From Bacteroidales bacterium (GTDB taxonomy: Bacteria; Bacteroidota; Bacteroidia; Bacteroidales; UBA932), in NCBI GenBank assembly GCA_016291185.1, contig JAEFAI010000021.1:1-40821 (forward strand): a DNA stretch of 40,821 nucleotides, in the 5' to 3' direction. Position numbers and translations under genes: made by a program. The notes below the pieces were generated by a model. It saw nothing but the letters and a program-made list of their open reading frames with translations. It did not search any database and was not told the DNA's origin. The stretch's first letter is position 1. The number at the start of each line of letters is the position of its first letter. Below, piece by piece: positions 10,310-21,161 of this stretch.

Positions 10310-11788
10310 ATGGTGTGCCTTTATAGATGGTTATGTCTTCTCGCGGCTTCCGCGCTGACCCTGTCGGCCTGCACGGAGGTTCAAGAGAAAGTATCCTTCG
10401 AAAGCGAGGAAGACTTCGCCGGCCACCGGCTCGGCACCCTGACCGGCACCATCTACGAAATCCAGCTGAACGAGCGCACCGACCTCGAATCCTCCATCTA
10501 CGGCAGCTTGGCGGACGGCACAAACGCGCTCAAGAACGGCAAGATCGACGCTCTCATCGCGGACGAATACGCCTTCTCCGAGTCCGAGCTCAAGCACCTC
10601 AAACTGCGGAAAGCCTTCACGATGGAGCCCCCCTACCCGACCGCCTTCGCGTTCAAGAAGGGCGATTCCACGCTGGTGGGCGCCTACCACGATTTCTTTC
10701 AGGAACTCAAGGCCTCCGGCGAATACGACCGGATGCTCGCCTACTGGTTCGGCCCGGACGATCCCGACCCGGCCTCGTATCCCGTCATTGAATCCTTCAC
10801 CGAAGGAGAACCGTTCCGCTACGCCAACACCGAGACGCAGCCCCCGCTGGCCTTCTACGCCGACGGGCAGTGGCGCGGCATGGAGATCGAACTCGCCCAG
10901 CGTTTCGCCGCCTTTTTGAAGCGTCCCTTCGAGATCCGCTTCTTCGAGATGTCCACGCGCCTGCTCAACCTGCAGATGGGCATGGCCGACATGGTCGGCG
11001 GCTGCATTTTCATCACCGGCGAGCGGAGCATGCAGGTCGATTTCAGCGACCCCTATTTCTTTATGCGGCCCGCCTGCTTCGTCCTGAAAGAGGAACCCCT
11101 GACGGGCCCGCAAGGCCTGCGCTCGCAAATCCGGAGTGCCATCCGGCAGAATTTCCTCGTGGAGCAGCGCTGGCGGATGATCACCAACGGTCTGCGCACC
11201 ACCCTCGCCCTCACCCTCTGGTCTATCCTGCTCGGCTCCCTGCTGGGTGTCCTGCTGTGCTGGATGACGCTGAGCCACTGCAAATTCCTTCGGACTTTCG
11301 CCAAAGGCTACGACGCCTTCATGCACGGCATTCCCCCGCTGGTACTCCTGCTCGTCCTGTTCTACGTGATCCTGTCCGGGACCGGCTGGGACGCCAAGAC
11401 CATTGCCATCATCGCCCTCGGGCTCCATTTCGCCTCGGCCGCCAGCGGCGTATTCAAGACCTCCGTAGAATCCGTCCCGCGCGGCCAGACAGAAGCCAGC
11501 CTGGCCCTGGGTTTCAATAAATTACACACCTTCCTGAACATCGTGCTGCCCCAGGCCATCCGCAGCGGGATGCCGCTGTTCCAGGGAGAGTGCATCTCGC
11601 TCCTGAAAGAGACGGCCATCGTCGGCTACATCGCCGTCATCGACATCACGCGCGCCAGCGACCTGGTCCGCGCCCGCACCTTCGACGCCTTCCTTCCGCT
11701 GCTGACGGTCACGATCATCTATTTCCTGTTGGCTTGGCTCATCGGGCTTTTGCTGAAGTTGCTTTCGCTGAGCACACGGCATTCCTGA
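10310..11788 (+). CDS. Polar amino acid ABC importer: binding-protein/permease fusion, copy 1
   Basis: A 492-residue lipoprotein fused to a permease. The start at 10310 is chosen because the -7 box lies just upstream; the signal ends in LSAC (Cys21). Residues 38-147 look like lobe 2 and the C-terminal helix of a type-3 (HisJ/GlnH) binding protein: GHRLGTLTGT, then NGKIDALIADEYA, then a helix ending in a tyrosine-tryptophan-phenylalanine segment. Residues 168-260 look like lobe 1: PFRYANT, GMEIELAQRFAAFL, ADMVGG, VDFSDPYF. Lobe 2 therefore precedes lobe 1, a circularly permuted order. Residues about 285-490 are a HisM/GlnP-type permease containing the ABC-contact loop (SVPRGQTEASLALGF). The ligand is probably a polar amino acid, but specificity cannot be read. 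The next gene is a close paralogue, 35 bases on. Confidence 0.88.
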   Translation: MVCLYRWLCLLAASALTLSACTEVQEKVSFESEEDFAGHRLGTLTGTIYEIQLNERTDLESSIYGSLADGTNALKNGKIDALIADEYAFSESELKHLKLRKAFTMEPPYPTAFAFKKGDSTLVGAYHDFFQELKASGEYDRMLAYWFGPDDPDPASYPVIESFTEGEPFRYANTETQPPLAFYADGQWRGMEIELAQRFAAFLKRPFEIRFFEMSTRLLNLQMGMADMVGGCIFITGERSMQVDFSDPYFFMRPACFVLKEEPLTGPQGLRSQIRSAIRQNFLVEQRWRMITNGLRTTLALTLWSILLGSLLGVLLCWMTLSHCKFLRTFAKGYDAFMHGIPPLVLLLVLFYVILSGTGWDAKTIAIIALGLHFASAASGVFKTSVESVPRGQTEASLALGFNKLHTFLNIVLPQAIRSGMPLFQGECISLLKETAIVGYIAVIDITRASDLVRARTFDAFLPLLTVTIIYFLLAWLIGLLLKLLSLSTRHS

Positions 11789-11796
11789 TTTTTTGT

Positions 11797-11804
11797 TATA
11801 TTTG
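11797..11804 (+). promoter_or_regulatory. Possible internal -7 box between the two importer fusions
   Basis: TATATTTG lies 19 bases before the ATG at 11824, in the 35-base gap. No good -33 TTG is visible, so this may be a weak internal promoter or chance. Confidence 0.4.
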
Positions 11805-11823
11805 CTTCAAATCAACTAAAACG

Positions 11824-13293
11824 ATGACCAAGCTGAAACACCTCCTGATTCTGGCTGCCCTGGCGCTCACCGCATGCGCCGGCAAGCAGGAAGAAGTAGC
11901 CATCCACGGCGAAGCCGACATCGCCGGCCACAGGATAGGAACACTCGCGGGCTCCTGCTACGACATCCAGCTCAGCCCCCGCAAAGACATCAAACTCTCC
12001 CTGTTCAGCACCGTCTCCGACTGCGCGGAAGCCGTCAAGGCCGGAAAAATCGATGCCATCCTTGTGGACGAGGTGGCCTTTTCGCAAGCGAGTCTGAAGC
12101 AGACAGGCCTCAAGAAAGCGTTCCTGCAGGAGGACTCCTTTCCAACCGCTTTCGCATTCAGAAAAGAAGATACGGCGCTGACCGAATCCTTCAACCAGTT
12201 CCTCCGCGAGCTCAAGGAATCAGGCACGCTGGAACGGATGCGGGAATACTGGTTCGAGTCCGAAGAGCTGCGCCCCGAGGAATTCCCGCAGGTGGAAACC
12301 TATACGACCGGCGAGCCGCTCCGCTACGCCAACGGCGAGACCATAGCGCCCATCGCCTTCTTCGCAGGAGGAACCTGGAACGGCTTTGAGATCGAGCTGG
12401 CCCGGCGCTTCGCCGCCTACCTTAAGCGCCCCATCCAGATAGACCTTTTCGAGTTTTCCTCCATGATCGTAAGCCTGCAGCTCGGCAAGGCCGACATGAT
12501 CGGCGGCTCCATCTTCGTCACGGAAGAGCGGCAGCAGCAGGTCGCCTTCGGAGATCCTTATTATGACGTGCACCCCGCCTACTTCATCAAGGACGTCCAG
12601 GCCGCCCGGGCGAAGAAAGAACCCCTGCACGTGAGGGTGGCGAACGCCTTCCGGCAGAACTTCATCGTGGAGAACCGCTGGCGCATGATCACCAACGGCC
12701 TCCTGACCACGCTTCTCATCACATTCTGGTCCATCCTGATCGGCTCCCTGCTGGGCATCCTGCTCTGCCTGATGGCCCTGAGCCAGAGAAAGGGGCTGCG
12801 CGCCTTCGTGAACCTGTACGACGGCTTCATGCACGGCATTCCCATGCTGGTGCTGCTCCTCATCATGTTCTACGTGGTCCTGGCCCGCACCGGCTGGGAC
12901 GCCCGGACCATCGCCATCGTGGCCTTTGCGCTCAACTTCGCATCGGCCGCCGGCGGCGTGTTCAAGACCTCCGTGGAGTCTGTGCCGCGCGGCCAGACGG
13001 AAGCCGGCCTGGCCCTGGGATTCACCCGCCTGCGCACCTTCCTGAATATCGTGCTGCCTCAGGCCGTCCGCAAAGGCCTGCCGCTCTACAAGGGCGAGTG
13101 CATTTCCCTGCTGAAGGGCACGTCCATCGTCGGCTACATCGCCGTCATCGACGTCACCCGCGCCAGCGACCTGGTCCGCAGCCGCACTTTTGACGCATTC
13201 ATGCCGCTGCTCGCGGTCACCATCATTTACTTTGTCCTGGCCTGGCTCATCGGCCTGCTCCTGAATTACCTTACCCTTAAAGCCCGTCGCTAA
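11824..13293 (+). CDS. Polar amino acid ABC importer: binding-protein/permease fusion, copy 2
   Basis: A 489-residue paralogue of the preceding gene, collinear along its whole length. The lipoprotein signal ends in LTAC. The lobe 2-like part carries GHRIGTLAGS, AGKIDAILVDEVAFS and the C-terminal helix (LERMREYWF). The lobe 1-like part carries PLRYANGE, GFEIELARRFAAYL, KADMIGGS and VAFGDPYYD. The permease part carries SVPRGQTEAGLALGF and several membrane helices. It has the same permuted lobe order as copy 1. The two may form a heterodimeric permease with two tethered binding proteins, since only one ATPase gene follows. The stop overlaps the ATPase start by one base (TAATG), indicating translational coupling. 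Confidence 0.88.
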   Translation: MTKLKHLLILAALALTACAGKQEEVAIHGEADIAGHRIGTLAGSCYDIQLSPRKDIKLSLFSTVSDCAEAVKAGKIDAILVDEVAFSQASLKQTGLKKAFLQEDSFPTAFAFRKEDTALTESFNQFLRELKESGTLERMREYWFESEELRPEEFPQVETYTTGEPLRYANGETIAPIAFFAGGTWNGFEIELARRFAAYLKRPIQIDLFEFSSMIVSLQLGKADMIGGSIFVTEERQQQVAFGDPYYDVHPAYFIKDVQAARAKKEPLHVRVANAFRQNFIVENRWRMITNGLLTTLLITFWSILIGSLLGILLCLMALSQRKGLRAFVNLYDGFMHGIPMLVLLLIMFYVVLARTGWDARTIAIVAFALNFASAAGGVFKTSVESVPRGQTEAGLALGFTRLRTFLNIVLPQAVRKGLPLYKGECISLLKGTSIVGYIAVIDVTRASDLVRSRTFDAFMPLLAVTIIYFVLAWLIGLLLNYLTLKARR

Positions 13294-14378
13294 TGATTAC
13301 TGTCAACCATCTCAGCAAGAGTTTCCGCAATCCGGATGGCACCGTCATCCAGGTTCTGAAAGATGTTAATTGCCAAATCGAGCCGGGTGAGGTGATCAGC
13401 ATCATCGGCCCTTCCGGCACGGGAAAGAGCACCTTCCTGCGTGCGCTGAACATGCTGGAGCCCCCCACCGCCGGCGAGATCCTGTTCGAAGGGAAGAACA
13501 TCCGCGACAAAGGCTTCCGGCTGGACCTGATGCGCCGCAAGATGGGCATGGTGTTCCAGAATTTCAACCTGTTCGAGCACATGACCGTCCTGGATAACAT
13601 CACCTACGCCCCCATCCGGCTGCTCAAGACAGACCCGGCCAAAGCCCGCGAAGAAGGTCTGGAGCTGCTGCGCAAGGTCGGCCTGGCCGAGAAAGCGGGC
13701 GTCTATCCCTCCCAGCTGTCCGGCGGCCAGAAGCAGCGTGTGGCCATCGCCCGCGCCCTGGCGATGAAGCCGGAGGTGATTCTGTTCGACGAGCCCACGT
13801 CGGCCCTGGACCCCACGATGGTGGGAGAAGTGCTCAGCGTAATGCGCCAGCTGGCCCGCCAGAAGATGACCATGATCATCGTCACGCACGAGATGAAATT
13901 CGCCCGCGATGTGAGCACCCGGATCTTCTTCATGAATCAGGGTATCATCTACGAGGACGGCACGCCCGACCAGATCTTCAACCATCCGGTGCACAGTGCC
14001 ACCCGCGCCTTCGTAATGCAGATCAACAAACTGACCTTCGACATGGACAGAGATGATTTCGACTACCCCGGCATGTTCTCGCAGATGAACCAGTTCTGCA
14101 TCAAATACTCCATCCCGGAGAAGATGAAAGCGGTCTCTTATATTACCGACGAGATGACGCAGGTCGTCCTGAAGAATTTCCGTCCGCTCCACATCGTGCT
14201 CAGCCACAGCGAAATGACCGCCGAAACCCACCTCGCCTTCATGATCAAAGGGCTGAAGCAGTCCCCCTTCGAGATAGAAGAGCCGGACCCGATCTCCTTC
14301 TCCCTCATCCAGGGCATGAGTCAGGAAATCATCCAGGAGCCCACCACCCTGGGCTACCGGATCAAGATAAAGATCTAG
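13293..14378 (+). CDS. Amino acid ABC importer ATPase (GlnQ/HisP type) with C-terminal extension
   Basis: A 361-residue ATPase. Residues 1 to about 245 are a standard GlnQ/HisP nucleotide-binding domain: Walker [10 protein letters not shown] (39-47), Q-loop [11 protein letters not shown], signature LSGGQKQR, Walker [14 protein letters not shown] and switch His in [12 protein letters not shown]. It powers the two permease fusions upstream, with which its start overlaps by 1 base. Family members normally stop at about 240-255 residues. Here about 110 further residues follow (from [12 protein letters not shown], through [18 protein letters not shown], to the end), with alternating strands and helices like a small regulatory domain. 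I do not recognise its family. Confidence 0.93.
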   Translation: MITVNHLSKSFRNPDGTVIQVLKDVNCQIEPGEVISIIGPSGTGKSTFLRALNMLEPPTAGEILFEGKNIRDKGFRLDLMRRKMGMVFQNFNLFEHMTVLDNITYAPIRLLKTDPAKAREEGLELLRKVGLAEKAGVYPSQLSGGQKQRVAIARALAMKPEVILFDEPTSALDPTMVGEVLSVMRQLARQKMTMIIVTHEMKFARDVSTRIFFMNQGIIYEDGTPDQIFNHPVHSATRAFVMQINKLTFDMDRDDFDYPGMFSQMNQFCIKYSIPEKMKAVSYITDEMTQVVLKNFRPLHIVLSHSEMTAETHLAFMIKGLKQSPFEIEEPDPISFSLIQGMSQEIIQEPTTLGYRIKIKI

Positions 14379-16682
<2,304 letters not shown>

Positions 16683-16687
16683 GAAGA

Positions 16688-16708
16688 TTCCGGGCTTGAC
16701 CCGGAATG
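16688..16708. repeat. Dispersed palindrome, copy a
   Basis: ATTCCGGG, loop CTTGA, CCCGGAAT: a perfect 8-bp stem 5 bases after the xylanase stop. It belongs to a family of five copies in this window (see 18445, 22961, 22996, 30622). Confidence 0.85.
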
Positions 16709-16712
16709 ACGA

Positions 16713-16743
16713 AAGGCCCGGTACAAATCCGGGCCTTTTTTTG
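16713..16743 (+). terminator. Terminator of the xylanase-esterase gene
   Basis: AAAGGCCCGG (16713-16722) pairs with CCGGGCCTTT (16730-16739), followed by more T. Its end runs straight into the -7 box of the next gene. Confidence 0.88.
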
Positions 16744-16751
16744 TACCTTTG
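16744..16751 (+). promoter_or_regulatory. -7 box of the exchanger gene, abutting a terminator
   Basis: TACCTTTG ends 4 bases before the ATG at 16756, so the transcript would begin at or beside the start codon. The -33 position falls inside the terminator hairpin, and no TTG is seen there. Confidence 0.55.
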
Positions 16752-16755
16752 CATC

Positions 16756-18441
16756 ATGAAAGAATTATTCCTCGGCACGGGCATCGCCCATACGATATTA
16801 TTATTCGCATTTGTCATCGCCTCGGGCCTTCTGCTCGGCAAGGTCAAGATCAAGGGAATCTCCATCGGGTCCACCTGGATCCTGTTTTTGGGCATCCTGG
16901 TCAGCCATCTCGGCTTCCGGGCCAACCCGACTGCGCTCGCCTTCATGAAGGACTTCGGGCTCATCCTCTTCGTCTTCTCCATCGGCCTGCAGGTCGGCCC
17001 CGGTTTCTTCCAATCCTTCCGCAAGGGCGGCGTGACGATGAATCTGCTCGCCACGGGAATGATTCTGCTGGCCGTGCTCGTGACCGTGGCCATCCACTGG
17101 ATCACCGGCGAAAGCCTGACCACGCTGGTCGGCGTAATGTCCGGCGCCGTGACCAACACCCCCGGCCTGGGTGCCGCCCAGCAGACCCTCTCCGACGCCA
17201 TGATCGCAAGCGGCAAGCCGGTATCCGCCGCAGAAGCGGCCTCGTCCGGGCTCGCCTCCGCATACGCCGTCGCCTACCCGCTGGGCGTGCTGGGCGTCAT
17301 CTTCGTCGTCATCCTGCTGAAAAGCATTTTCAAGATTGACCTGAAGAAGGAACAGACCGCCCTGGAGCAGGAAGAAAAGCCGGCCGATTCCGCCCGCCGC
17401 ATGCACTGCGAAGTCGAGAATCCCGCCGTGTTCGGCAAAACCCTCGCCGAGGTCACCCGCGGCATGAGCGACAAATTCCTGGTCTCGCGCCTCATGCGGG
17501 ACGGGGAGATCACCATTCCCGGACCGGAGACAATTCTGGAGAAGGGAGACAAGGTCCTGATTGTCACCTCACAGCCCAACGTAGACACGGTCCGCATCAT
17601 CTTCGGCGAAGAAGTGCCCATGCACCTGGAAGACTGGGCGAAGAAGGATGAGAATATCGTCACGCGCCGCCTGAGCATCACCAAGCCTTCCCTGACCGGC
17701 AAGCGCATTCGCGACCTGCACATCCGCACCAGTTGCGGCGTGTCCGTGACCCGCGTGCTGCGCGCCGGCGTGGAACTCGTCGCTCGCCCGAACCTCATCC
17801 TCCAGATGGGCGACAGCATCCTGGTCGTCGGTACGTTGGAGGGCATCGATCAGGTGGCCAAACTCGTGGGCAATAAGCCCGAGAAACTCTCCCACCCCAA
17901 CCTGATTCCGATCTTCTTCGGCATTGCCGTGGGTGTGATTTTCGGATCGCTTCCGATCCGCTTCCCGGGCATCCCGCAGCCGGTCCGCCTCGGCCTCGCC
18001 GGCGGTCCGCTCATCATTGCGATTCTGTTGGGCTATTTCGGCCCGAAGTGGCGCATCACCACCTATACCACCCAGAGTGCCAATATGATGATCCGCGAGA
18101 TCGGCATCAGCTTCTTCCTCGCGGCCGTCGGCCTGGGTGCCGGCGAGAGCTTTGTCAGTTCCCTGCTCGGCGGCGGTTTCTGGTGGATCCTGTACGGCGC
18201 GCTGATTACGCTCATCCCGGTGCTGATCACCGGTCTGGTCGCCCGCCTGTTCTGCAAGCTCAACTTCTACCAGATCTGCGGTCTGCTTTCCGGCGGCAAC
18301 ACCGACCCGGCCGTCCTCGCCTTCGCACAGGGCGCCTACGGCACGGACTACACCTCCATCAACTACGCCACGGTCTATCCGATGACGATGTTCCTGCGGG
18401 TGCTCGTCGCGCAGCTGCTGATCCTGTTTACGCTTACATAA
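16756..18441 (+). CDS. AspT/YidE-type membrane exchanger with two RCK_C domains
   Basis: A 561-residue membrane protein of the aspartate:alanine exchanger (AAE) family, YidE/YbjL/AspT-like. Residues about 8-200 hold the first membrane half with the conserved stretch SGAVTNTPGLGAAQQ. About residues 215-385 hold two cytoplasmic TrkA-C (RCK_C) domains with their ILEKGDKVLIV and LQMGDSILVVG strands. The second membrane half carries the matching SGGNTDPAVLAFA motif. Family members exchange carboxylates or amino acids across the inner membrane; the substrate here cannot be inferred. The start at 16756 is chosen because an earlier in-frame ATG would lie within the preceding terminator. It is a single gene, convergent with the DUF3737 gene. 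Confidence 0.9.
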   Translation: MKELFLGTGIAHTILLFAFVIASGLLLGKVKIKGISIGSTWILFLGILVSHLGFRANPTALAFMKDFGLILFVFSIGLQVGPGFFQSFRKGGVTMNLLATGMILLAVLVTVAIHWITGESLTTLVGVMSGAVTNTPGLGAAQQTLSDAMIASGKPVSAAEAASSGLASAYAVAYPLGVLGVIFVVILLKSIFKIDLKKEQTALEQEEKPADSARRMHCEVENPAVFGKTLAEVTRGMSDKFLVSRLMRDGEITIPGPETILEKGDKVLIVTSQPNVDTVRIIFGEEVPMHLEDWAKKDENIVTRRLSITKPSLTGKRIRDLHIRTSCGVSVTRVLRAGVELVARPNLILQMGDSILVVGTLEGIDQVAKLVGNKPEKLSHPNLIPIFFGIAVGVIFGSLPIRFPGIPQPVRLGLAGGPLIIAILLGYFGPKWRITTYTTQSANMMIREIGISFFLAAVGLGAGESFVSSLLGGGFWWILYGALITLIPVLITGLVARLFCKLNFYQICGLLSGGNTDPAVLAFAQGAYGTDYTSINYATVYPMTMFLRVLVAQLLILFTLT

Positions 18442-18444
18442 ATC

Positions 18445-18468
18445 ATTCGCCGGCCCCAACCGGCGAAT
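18445..18468. repeat. Dispersed palindrome, copy b
   Basis: ATTCGCCGG, loop CCCCAA, CCGGCGAAT: a perfect 9-bp stem filling the 28-base gap between two convergent genes, flanked by TC before and CTC after as in the other copies. It may serve both genes as a terminator, although no T-run follows. Confidence 0.85.
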
Positions 18469-18469
18469 C

Positions 18470-19312
18470 TCATCCTATTTCCACGACGCAGTCGTTCGGC
18501 GCCTTGGCGTTCCCGTCACGGATCACCTCGCCGCATGACTCCACGCGGATGGAGCCCGAACGCGGGTTCTTGATAGACACGACGTGCCCTTTGACCGTCG
18601 CCTGCACGGAAGAATACTCGAACGCCAGATCGGCGTCCGGCTCGAAGGTGCAGTCCTCGAGCACCAGATTGTCGATATAGCAGAGCGGCTGCGTGCCGCC
18701 GATGCGGCAGCGCACCAGGCGAAGGTTCTTCGAGTGCCAGCCCAGATACTCCCCGTTGATGAAGGAATCATAGACGGTCACGTTCTCGGACTCCCAGAGG
18801 GAATCCTTGCTCTGCAGGTCGCTGTCGCGGATTTCCACGTTCTTGGCGTGCTGGAAAGAATAGTTTCCGAAGAGTCGGAGATTCCGCACCCGGATGTTGC
18901 TGCAGTGCATGAAGATATAGTCGGCCTCGCGGGCCTCCACGTTCTCGATATCAATCCCGTCGCAGCTCCAGAAGGTCTCCTGCGCGTGCGGCATCACCAC
19001 GTTGCGCAGCCGGATGTCCGCACTCTCGCGGAACATCTTCGGCGCCTCCTGCCGGCAGTCGCGCAGCTCCATGCCGCGGCTGTGCCATAGCGAGGAACGG
19101 GCCCCTTCGGTGAAATGGCAGTCCGCCGCGAGGAAGTTCTCGCAGCACCAGAAGACGTATTTCCCTTCGAAACGGCAGTGATGCGCCTCGATGTCGGACC
19201 CTTCCTTGATGGAAGATTCTCCCGCATGGATGGTCACGTTCTCCAGGCGGAGTCCGTGCTTGTTGTAGAGCGGCCGCTCGCCGCCAAATTCCCGGTCAAT
19301 AATAGTTTCCAT
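18470..19312 (-). CDS. DUF3737 family right-handed beta-helix protein
   Basis: A 280-residue protein with a regular repeat of about 20-22 residues ending in short polar turns, typical of a right-handed beta-helix (e.g. ADIRLRNV, DGIDIENVE, SNIRVRNLRL, KNVEIRDSDL, ENVTVYDSFI, KNLRLVRCRI). The start ERPLYNKHGLRLENVTIHAGESSIKEG fits the DUF3737 family, which has no established biochemical role. There is no signal peptide, so it is probably cytoplasmic. The start is set at 19312 because the promoter box lies inside a longer in-frame extension. It is transcribed divergently from the aminotransferase operon. Confidence 0.85.
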   Translation of the reverse strand: METIIDREFGGERPLYNKHGLRLENVTIHAGESSIKEGSDIEAHHCRFEGKYVFWCCENFLAADCHFTEGARSSLWHSRGMELRDCRQEAPKMFRESADIRLRNVVMPHAQETFWSCDGIDIENVEAREADYIFMHCSNIRVRNLRLFGNYSFQHAKNVEIRDSDLQSKDSLWESENVTVYDSFINGEYLGWHSKNLRLVRCRIGGTQPLCYIDNLVLEDCTFEPDADLAFEYSSVQATVKGHVVSIKNPRSGSIRVESCGEVIRDGNAKAPNDCVVEIG

Positions 19313-19329
19313 ATAAAAATTTCTACTCG

Positions 19330-19337
19330 CAAAGATA
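19330..19337 (-). promoter_or_regulatory. -7 box of the DUF3737 gene
   Basis: TATCTTTG on the minus strand (19337-19330) lies 17 bases before the ATG at 19312. It is 20 bases from the divergent -7 box at 19358-19365, so the two promoters overlap back to back. Confidence 0.6.
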
Positions 19338-19357
19338 GCATTTTGCAATTAAATAGG

Positions 19358-19365
19358 TAAATTTG
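19358..19365 (+). promoter_or_regulatory. -7 box of the aminotransferase operon
   Basis: TAAATTTG ends 28 bases before the ATG at 19394. No clear -33 TTG is seen; that position overlaps the divergent promoter. Confidence 0.5.
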
Positions 19366-19393
19366 CACGATTATATATAAACGTTAGTAGCAT

Positions 19394-20611
19394 ATGTCCC
19401 TGCACATTTCCGCCAAGACCCAGGCCATGCCGGCTTCCGCAATCCGCAAGCTGGTCCCCCTCTCCGATGCCGCCAAGGCTCGGGGCATCCATGTGTACCA
19501 CCTCAACGTCGGCGCTCCGGACATCAAGTCCCCCGACTGCGCGTTCAATGCCGTCGTGGATAAGTGCAAGGGTATGCACCACCTCTCCTACACCAACTCC
19601 GCGGGTCTGATCGAGCTCCGCGAAGGCATGGTCGAGAAGTACTACAAGAAGATTGGCATCGACATCGAAGTGAGCGAACTGCTGGTCGACGTGGCCGGCA
19701 GCGAGGCTTTTGCCGTCGCCATGCAGGTAGCGGCCGACCCCGGCGACGAGATCATCGTCGTGGAGCCGTTCTACACCAACTACCAGACCTTCGCCTACCT
19801 GGGCGGCATCACCCTCAAGGCCGTCCCGACCGACATCCGCGAGGGCTTCAAGGTTCCCGATATCTCCGAGTTCGAGAAGCTCGTCACGCCGAAGACGCGT
19901 GCCGTGCTCATCAGCAACCCGTGCAACCCTTCCGGTAAGCTCTTCACCAAGGAGGAGATGCTCAAGATCGGCGACTTCTGCCGCCGCCACGACCTCTTCC
20001 TCATTTCGGACGAAGTCTATCGCGAGTTCTGCTACACCGACGAGCCGCACTTCTCCGCCATGAACATCCCCGGCTGCGAGCAGAATGTCATCCTGGTCGA
20101 TTCCGTCTCGAAGCGCTACAACCTCTGCGGCGCGCGCATCGGCTGCATCGTCTCGCACAACAAGGACGTGATGGCCGCGGCGCTCAAGTTCGCCCAGTCC
20201 CGCCTCTGCCCGCCGGTGCTCGGCCAGTACGCCGCCATCGGCGCGCTCGACACCCCGCAGTCCTACTTTGACGAAGTCAAGGAAGAATACATCCGCCGGC
20301 GCGACTGCGCCGTGGAGATGCTGAACGCCATCCCCGGCGTCTTCGCTCCCAAGCCCTTCGGCGCCTTCTACACCGTCGTGGAGCTGCCGGTCGCGAACGC
20401 GGAAGACTTCGCCCGCTGGATGCTTACCGACTTCAGCCGCGACGGCGCCACCACCATGGTGACCCCGGCCGCGTCCTTTTACAAGACCCCCGGCGTGGGC
20501 CACAACCACGTCCGCATCGCCTACGTCCTCGAGGTGCCCGCCCTGCGCAAGGCGCTCACCATCCTGGCCGAAGGCCTCGCCGAGTACCAGAAACTGCACC
20601 CGAATGAGTAG
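19394..20611 (+). CDS. PLP-dependent class I/II aminotransferase
   Basis: A 405-residue fold-type I aminotransferase, AspC-like. Visible residues include the LNVGAPD motif (37-43), SNPCNPSG (174-181) with the PLP-contacting Asn, SDEVYREF (205-212), and Schiff-base Lys240 in DSVSKRYNLCGARIG. The normal reaction is 2-oxoglutarate-dependent transamination; the amino acid substrate is not resolved. The length is normal and there is no signal peptide. The coding end overlaps the acyltransferase start by 8 bases, so it is translationally coupled to lipid genes, an unusual partnership that could mean use of an amino acid-derived acyl chain. Confidence 0.92.
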   Translation: MSLHISAKTQAMPASAIRKLVPLSDAAKARGIHVYHLNVGAPDIKSPDCAFNAVVDKCKGMHHLSYTNSAGLIELREGMVEKYYKKIGIDIEVSELLVDVAGSEAFAVAMQVAADPGDEIIVVEPFYTNYQTFAYLGGITLKAVPTDIREGFKVPDISEFEKLVTPKTRAVLISNPCNPSGKLFTKEEMLKIGDFCRRHDLFLISDEVYREFCYTDEPHFSAMNIPGCEQNVILVDSVSKRYNLCGARIGCIVSHNKDVMAAALKFAQSRLCPPVLGQYAAIGALDTPQSYFDEVKEEYIRRRDCAVEMLNAIPGVFAPKPFGAFYTVVELPVANAEDFARWMLTDFSRDGATTMVTPAASFYKTPGVGHNHVRIAYVLEVPALRKALTILAEGLAEYQKLHPNE

Positions 20612-21161
20612 TTGGCGTAAGTTCTGTGGCTGGGCGCTTCGCAAGCTCGGCTGGACGGTCGTCGAAGGCCTCCCCGAAGAGAAGAAGTGCATCATGCTGG
20701 GTGTCCCGCACACAACTGTGTGGGACTTCTTGATTGCTTATCTTTATTACGAATCCATCGGCGGTAAGGCGCTTTGTATGGTCAAGAAGGAAATGTTCTT
20801 CCCGCCCCTGGGCTGGATCCTCAAGGCCATGGGCGGCATTCCTGTGGACCGGAGCAACTCCGCGGCGTTGGTGCGCAGCCTCATCGAGGAGATGAACAGC
20901 CGTGAGCAGTTCCACCTGGCCATCGCCCCCGAAGGCACCCGCAAGCCCGTCAAACGCTGGAAGAGCGGCTATCACCTGATCGCCCGCGAGACCGGCGTGC
21001 CCGTCTATCTGGGCTACTTCGACTGGAAGCGCAAGCGCGTGGGCCGCGGCCAGAAAGTCGAACTCACCGACGACGCGGCAGCCGACACCAAGCGCATTCA
21101 GGAGATTTACGAGAAGATGGACCTGGGCGCCCGTTACCCCGAAAATTACATTACTCATTAA
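20604..21161 (+). CDS. PlsC-like acyltransferase
   Basis: A 185-residue protein of the glycerolipid acyltransferase family. The catalytic H(X)4D motif is HTTVWD (His36, Asp41), and the phosphate-binding EGTR motif is at 110-113. The family transfers acyl groups to lysophosphatidate or similar acceptors at the membrane. At 185 residues it is short compared with typical PlsC (about 240) and lacks an obvious N-terminal membrane helix, as seen in small PlsC-like proteins. It overlaps the aminotransferase by 8 bases and the acyl-CoA ligase by 1 base (TAATG), so all three are translated together. Confidence 0.88.
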   Translation: MSSWRKFCGWALRKLGWTVVEGLPEEKKCIMLGVPHTTVWDFLIAYLYYESIGGKALCMVKKEMFFPPLGWILKAMGGIPVDRSNSAALVRSLIEEMNSREQFHLAIAPEGTRKPVKRWKSGYHLIARETGVPVYLGYFDWKRKRVGRGQKVELTDDAAADTKRIQEIYEKMDLGARYPENYITH

